From Dehalococcoidia bacterium (GTDB taxonomy: Bacteria; Chloroflexota; Dehalococcoidia; Bin125), in NCBI GenBank assembly GCA_022822855.1, contig JAJDYG010000016.1:107835-171834 (forward strand): 64,000 nt of DNA, read 5' to 3'. A program made the position numbers and the translations under genes. The notes below the pieces were generated by a model that saw only the letters and a list, made by a program, of their open reading frames with translations, was not told where the DNA came from and ran no database searches. Of this stretch, positions 61,710-64,000 are shown piece after piece; the first letter of the stretch is position 1, and each line of letters begins with the position of its first letter.

Positions 61710-61768
61710 GGGGACTCGCCCGACACCCTCCTGCCATTTGCGCTTACCTGTCGAAGCCCCCCTCTGCC

Positions 61769-61803
61769 TTCGGCATCTCCCCCCGCGGAGCGGGGGGAGA
61801 GGG
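61769..61803. repeat. Palindromic repeat, second copy
   Basis: Inverted copy of the CATCTCCCCCCGCGGAGCG hairpin unit seen inside the small gene at 41113. It lies in the convergent gap between the HDAC and radical SAM genes and may act as a bidirectional transcription barrier. Confidence 0.6.
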
Positions 61804-61872
61804 GAGCAGAGCGATCGCTAGCTGCGCCGAGTCCTGGTTGAGGGGGGCCAACTGGTCCCCGGTGGGCTCGGC

Positions 61873-63174
61873 TCAACAGAACCAGTCTTCGGTCAGGCCG
61901 GGTCGGTGGACGTGGGGGACAGGACGGTCGGGCCACGGGGCTCGGCCGAGGGCCTGGCAGGCGGCTTGTTTGATTTCGGGGAACGAGGCCTGACGCTCGG
62001 CCAGGGCGGCGATCTCGGCCTGGAGGGTGTCCATACTCGGGTCTTCGTGTCGCCAGTTCCAGGTCAGACCGTCCTCGTCGTAGGAGGTCAGCGAGCCCAT
62101 CTCGCGCATCGGCTCGACCAGCGGCGAGTCTGCGGGGACCAGGAGGCGCAGTCCGAGCTGGACCGGCGGGGTGAGGTCGACGAGTCGACGAGTTTCGACG
62201 AACTGCAGCAGTGCGAGGAAGTGCTCAGGCGAAGTCCAGGGCGTGAAGGGCAGCCAGGTGGGACGAAGGGCGATCCCGGCGCGTTCGGTCAGGTCAAGCG
62301 CAGTGTCGAGGTCGGCGGCGGTGTGTCCCTTGTCAAGGAGTTCGAGCAGGTGATCGTCGACGGACTCGAATGCAGAGGTGATGAATGTGACGCCAAGCTG
62401 GGCCATCTCGGGCAGCACGTGCTCATGCTCGATCAGATGCTCGACCTTGATCGTGGCGTCGAAGGTGGCGCCCGCGTGCCTCGTTGAGGCGACGCGCAGC
62501 AGATCCATCGCGAGGTCGGGGGCGTTGAGGAAGTCGGGATCGCCGAAGGTGATGTGTTCGGCGCCGGCGGCGACCTGCTGATCGATGTCGGCGAGCACGG
62601 TCTCGGCGCCGTTGAGCCGGAGTCGTCCGGCGTAGATCGGGGTCAGCGGGCAGTGGGTGCATCGATGGGCGCAGCCGCGCGTGGCTTCGACGTAGCCGGC
62701 CAGATGTGACCCGCCGTCGGCGTCTCGGTAGCGCGCGTACTGGTCGATCAACGGCAGGATTACGCGTTCCGGGACCGGTCTGGGCTCACGATCGAAGAGC
62801 GGAATGTCTGCCGTCGTTTCACCGTCGGCGAGCCTGACGAGTTGCAGGTCGGTGTCGCCGCTGATGGTCCGGCCGAGTCCGAGTTCGCCGAGCGAGTTGG
62901 CGGCGAGTCCGTAGAAGACGATCCTGTCGGAGCACTCTTCCAGTTGGCGGGCGATGCGAATGCCAAGCCGGGCGGCGGTGTGCATCGGGGTTGAGATGCC
63001 GATCAGGTCGGCCTTTGAAGCGGCCGATTGGAGGCGCTCGGAGGAAATCGACTCGACGGCCAGGTCAAGCGCGGTGACGTCGTGACCGGCGGCGATCAAC
63101 GCGGCGGCCGGCGCGGCGACGCCGAGCGGCTGGTGGCCCTGTTCGTAGGTGGAAATCAGGAGGACGGAGACCAT
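61873..63174 (-). CDS. B12-binding radical SAM protein
   Basis: A 433-residue class B-like radical SAM enzyme. The N-terminal cobalamin-binding Rossmann domain (MVSVLLISTYEQGHQPLGVAA, LIGISTPMHTAAR) precedes a radical SAM core with CAHRCTHCP (CxxxCxxC iron-sulfur ligands). Family members methylate or rearrange unactivated carbons; hopanoid and sterol-related methylases exist in this superfamily. ATG 63174. No neighbour hints at the substrate. The remaining 826 bases to the window end hold only repeats. Confidence 0.87.
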   Translation of the reverse strand: MVSVLLISTYEQGHQPLGVAAPAAALIAAGHDVTALDLAVESISSERLQSAASKADLIGISTPMHTAARLGIRIARQLEECSDRIVFYGLAANSLGELGLGRTISGDTDLQLVRLADGETTADIPLFDREPRPVPERVILPLIDQYARYRDADGGSHLAGYVEATRGCAHRCTHCPLTPIYAGRLRLNGAETVLADIDQQVAAGAEHITFGDPDFLNAPDLAMDLLRVASTRHAGATFDATIKVEHLIEHEHVLPEMAQLGVTFITSAFESVDDHLLELLDKGHTAADLDTALDLTERAGIALRPTWLPFTPWTSPEHFLALLQFVETRRLVDLTPPVQLGLRLLVPADSPLVEPMREMGSLTSYDEDGLTWNWRHEDPSMDTLQAEIAALAERQASFPEIKQAACQALGRAPWPDRPVPHVHRPGLTEDWFC

Positions 63175-63204
63175 TCAGTGATCCTAGAGAGAACCGATTG
63201 GCGC

Positions 63205-63345
63205 CGGCGTTCAGGTGTTCAGCCGAAAAAAGAGATCCGTAGGCCCGGAACACGCGATCGCCAGTGTTTTGCGGGTGATCGGGTGTTCAGGTCGTTCAGG
63301 ATCGTTCAGTCTGGTCCAGCCATGTTCAGGTTGATTCAGGGTTGG
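63205..63345 (+). repeat. Dispersed TTCAG-array repeat, copy 3
   Basis: Shows GGAACACGCGATC, CCAGTGTTTTGCGGG and then GTTCAGG words at about 10-base spacing (63269-63330). It is followed 75 bases later by a second copy (63418-63548), so two units lie in direct tandem-like order. Confidence 0.7.
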
Positions 63346-63417
63346 CCGAACGGTTCGGACGCGCGGGGAGGGAACGGGTCCCCGCTCGGGGGCGGGGACG
63401 GGGCAACTCTCAGGGTC

Positions 63418-63548
63418 GGTGTTCAGCTGTTCAGTGGAAAAAAGAACTTCGGGGCGGAAACACGCGATCTCCAGTGTTTTGTGGGCGATCGGGTGTTCAG
63501 GTTGTTCAGGTTCGTTCAGTGTGGTCCAGCCATGTTCAGGGTCGTTGA
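63418..63548 (+). repeat. Dispersed TTCAG-array repeat, copy 4
   Basis: Nearly the same as copy 3 (GGAAACACGCGATC, CCAGTGTTTTGTGGG, then repeated TTCAGG). Sequence agreement with copy 3 is high over about 120 bases, supporting recent amplification. Confidence 0.7.
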
Positions 63549-63729
63549 AGCCCTCGCCAAGCGCGGCTAAGGCAGTTGGCAGAGACTGGGTGATGCCGGG
63601 CGCCGGGTTCACGTCGGACGATCTTTCGTTCACTGTCCAGACGACTCTTCTTTGGGCCGTCCTTCTGACCCACCATATCGCTCATGGGTTCTTGATGCGT
63701 TTGGGAGTGTGCTTGAGTATGCCGAAGGT

Positions 63730-64000
63730 GAGCGGGCAGAGCGACCACAAGGGTCGCCCTACAGGGCCGCGGTCGTGTGCCGGGTCGATTGGCGCGGGTG
63801 CTTCAAGGGAGAGGGAGGGTGGCGTTGGTGCTGAGACGGACGGTGTTGCCCTGGCGGCAGTGGGTGCTCTGGGCCCCGTGTCCCCGCATCAAGTGCGGGG
63901 CAGGCAAGCACGGGGCATCGGAGAGTGGGTCTGCTGAGAGCAGGTGACCGCCGAGATGGAGCGGGCAGAACGGCCCAAAGGGTCGCCCCTACAGGAGCGC
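63730..64000 (+). repeat. Palindromic repeats at window end
   Basis: Contains GCGACCACAAGGGTCGCCCTACA (63741-63763), a GTGGGTGCTCTGGGCCCCGTGTC palindrome region (63859-63881) and a final CAAAGGGTCGCCCCTACAGG copy. These match elements at 7531, 37428 and within the MITE-like units. No gene is visible from 63549 to the end. Confidence 0.55.

Noticed and set aside
63205..63548. TTCAG arrays as a CRISPR array
   Set aside because: Units are only 5-7 bases at about 10-base spacing, with no uniform spacers of 30 or so bases and no cas genes.

Overview
This is a GC-rich, gene-dense bacterial window with a mixed catabolic and lipid gene content. It has two luciferase-like flavin monooxygenases, an enolase-superfamily enzyme, CaiB/BaiF CoA-transferases, a DUF35/thiolase pair, a Baeyer-Villiger monooxygenase, two P450s, two Rieske oxygenases and an Anbu operon. 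That mix is typical of environmental Chloroflexota (SAR202/Dehalococcoidia-like), but no rRNA or universal marker gene is present, so the assignment is an inference. The only RNA gene seen is a tRNA-Met(CAU).

Layout: 0-3 kb holds a partial KshA-like Rieske oxygenase divergent from a GPP34-P450 fusion. 3-11.5 kb holds an RND/MMPL exporter, a luciferase-like monooxygenase, a Baeyer-Villiger monooxygenase divergent from an alpha/beta hydrolase that has lost its nucleophile serine, and small proteins. 11.6-14.9 kb is a three-gene Anbu operon (ATP-grasp, alpha-E, Anbu). 15.2-19.9 kb holds an enolase-superfamily enzyme, proline dehydrogenase, DUF35 plus a thiolase-like protein, and small proteins. 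19.98-24.05 kb is a gene graveyard with an SDR carrying a frameshift and a stop, a UGSC-partner gene with an in-frame TGA, and remnants of a CoA-transferase and a serine hydrolase.

25.2-34.3 kb is the most interesting region: an apparently near-complete sterol biosynthesis cluster. A tight five-gene operon encodes a 3-beta-HSD-type SDR, a Rieske oxygenase, an ERG24-type sterol reductase, CYP51, and one polypeptide joining squalene epoxidase to oxidosqualene cyclase (DCTAE motif). A divergent EBP/EXPERA-like membrane protein is a candidate delta8-delta7 isomerase. Together they could take squalene through lanosterol to a 14- and 4-demethylated sterol. A second ERG4/ERG24-type reductase stands alone at 49.5 kb. 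No squalene synthase is in the window. A hybrid kinase/OmpR-type regulator follows the operon.

37.5-48.2 kb holds a sensor kinase, a GH3 lipoprotein, an imelysin/di-haem oxidase/imelysin/HTTM operon with a visible promoter, and an MFS transporter. 48.5-64 kb holds an ArsR/VOC pair, the orphan sterol reductase, tRNA-Met, a DUF192 lipoprotein, glpK-glpD, a copper ATPase, an ATP-grasp protein, an MFS transporter, an HDAC-family amidohydrolase and a B12 radical-SAM protein.

Intergenic DNA is rich in dispersed repeats: MITE-like elements whose terminal repeats supply stop codons to neighbouring genes, arrays of TTCAG at about 10-bp spacing, and several short GC palindromes.
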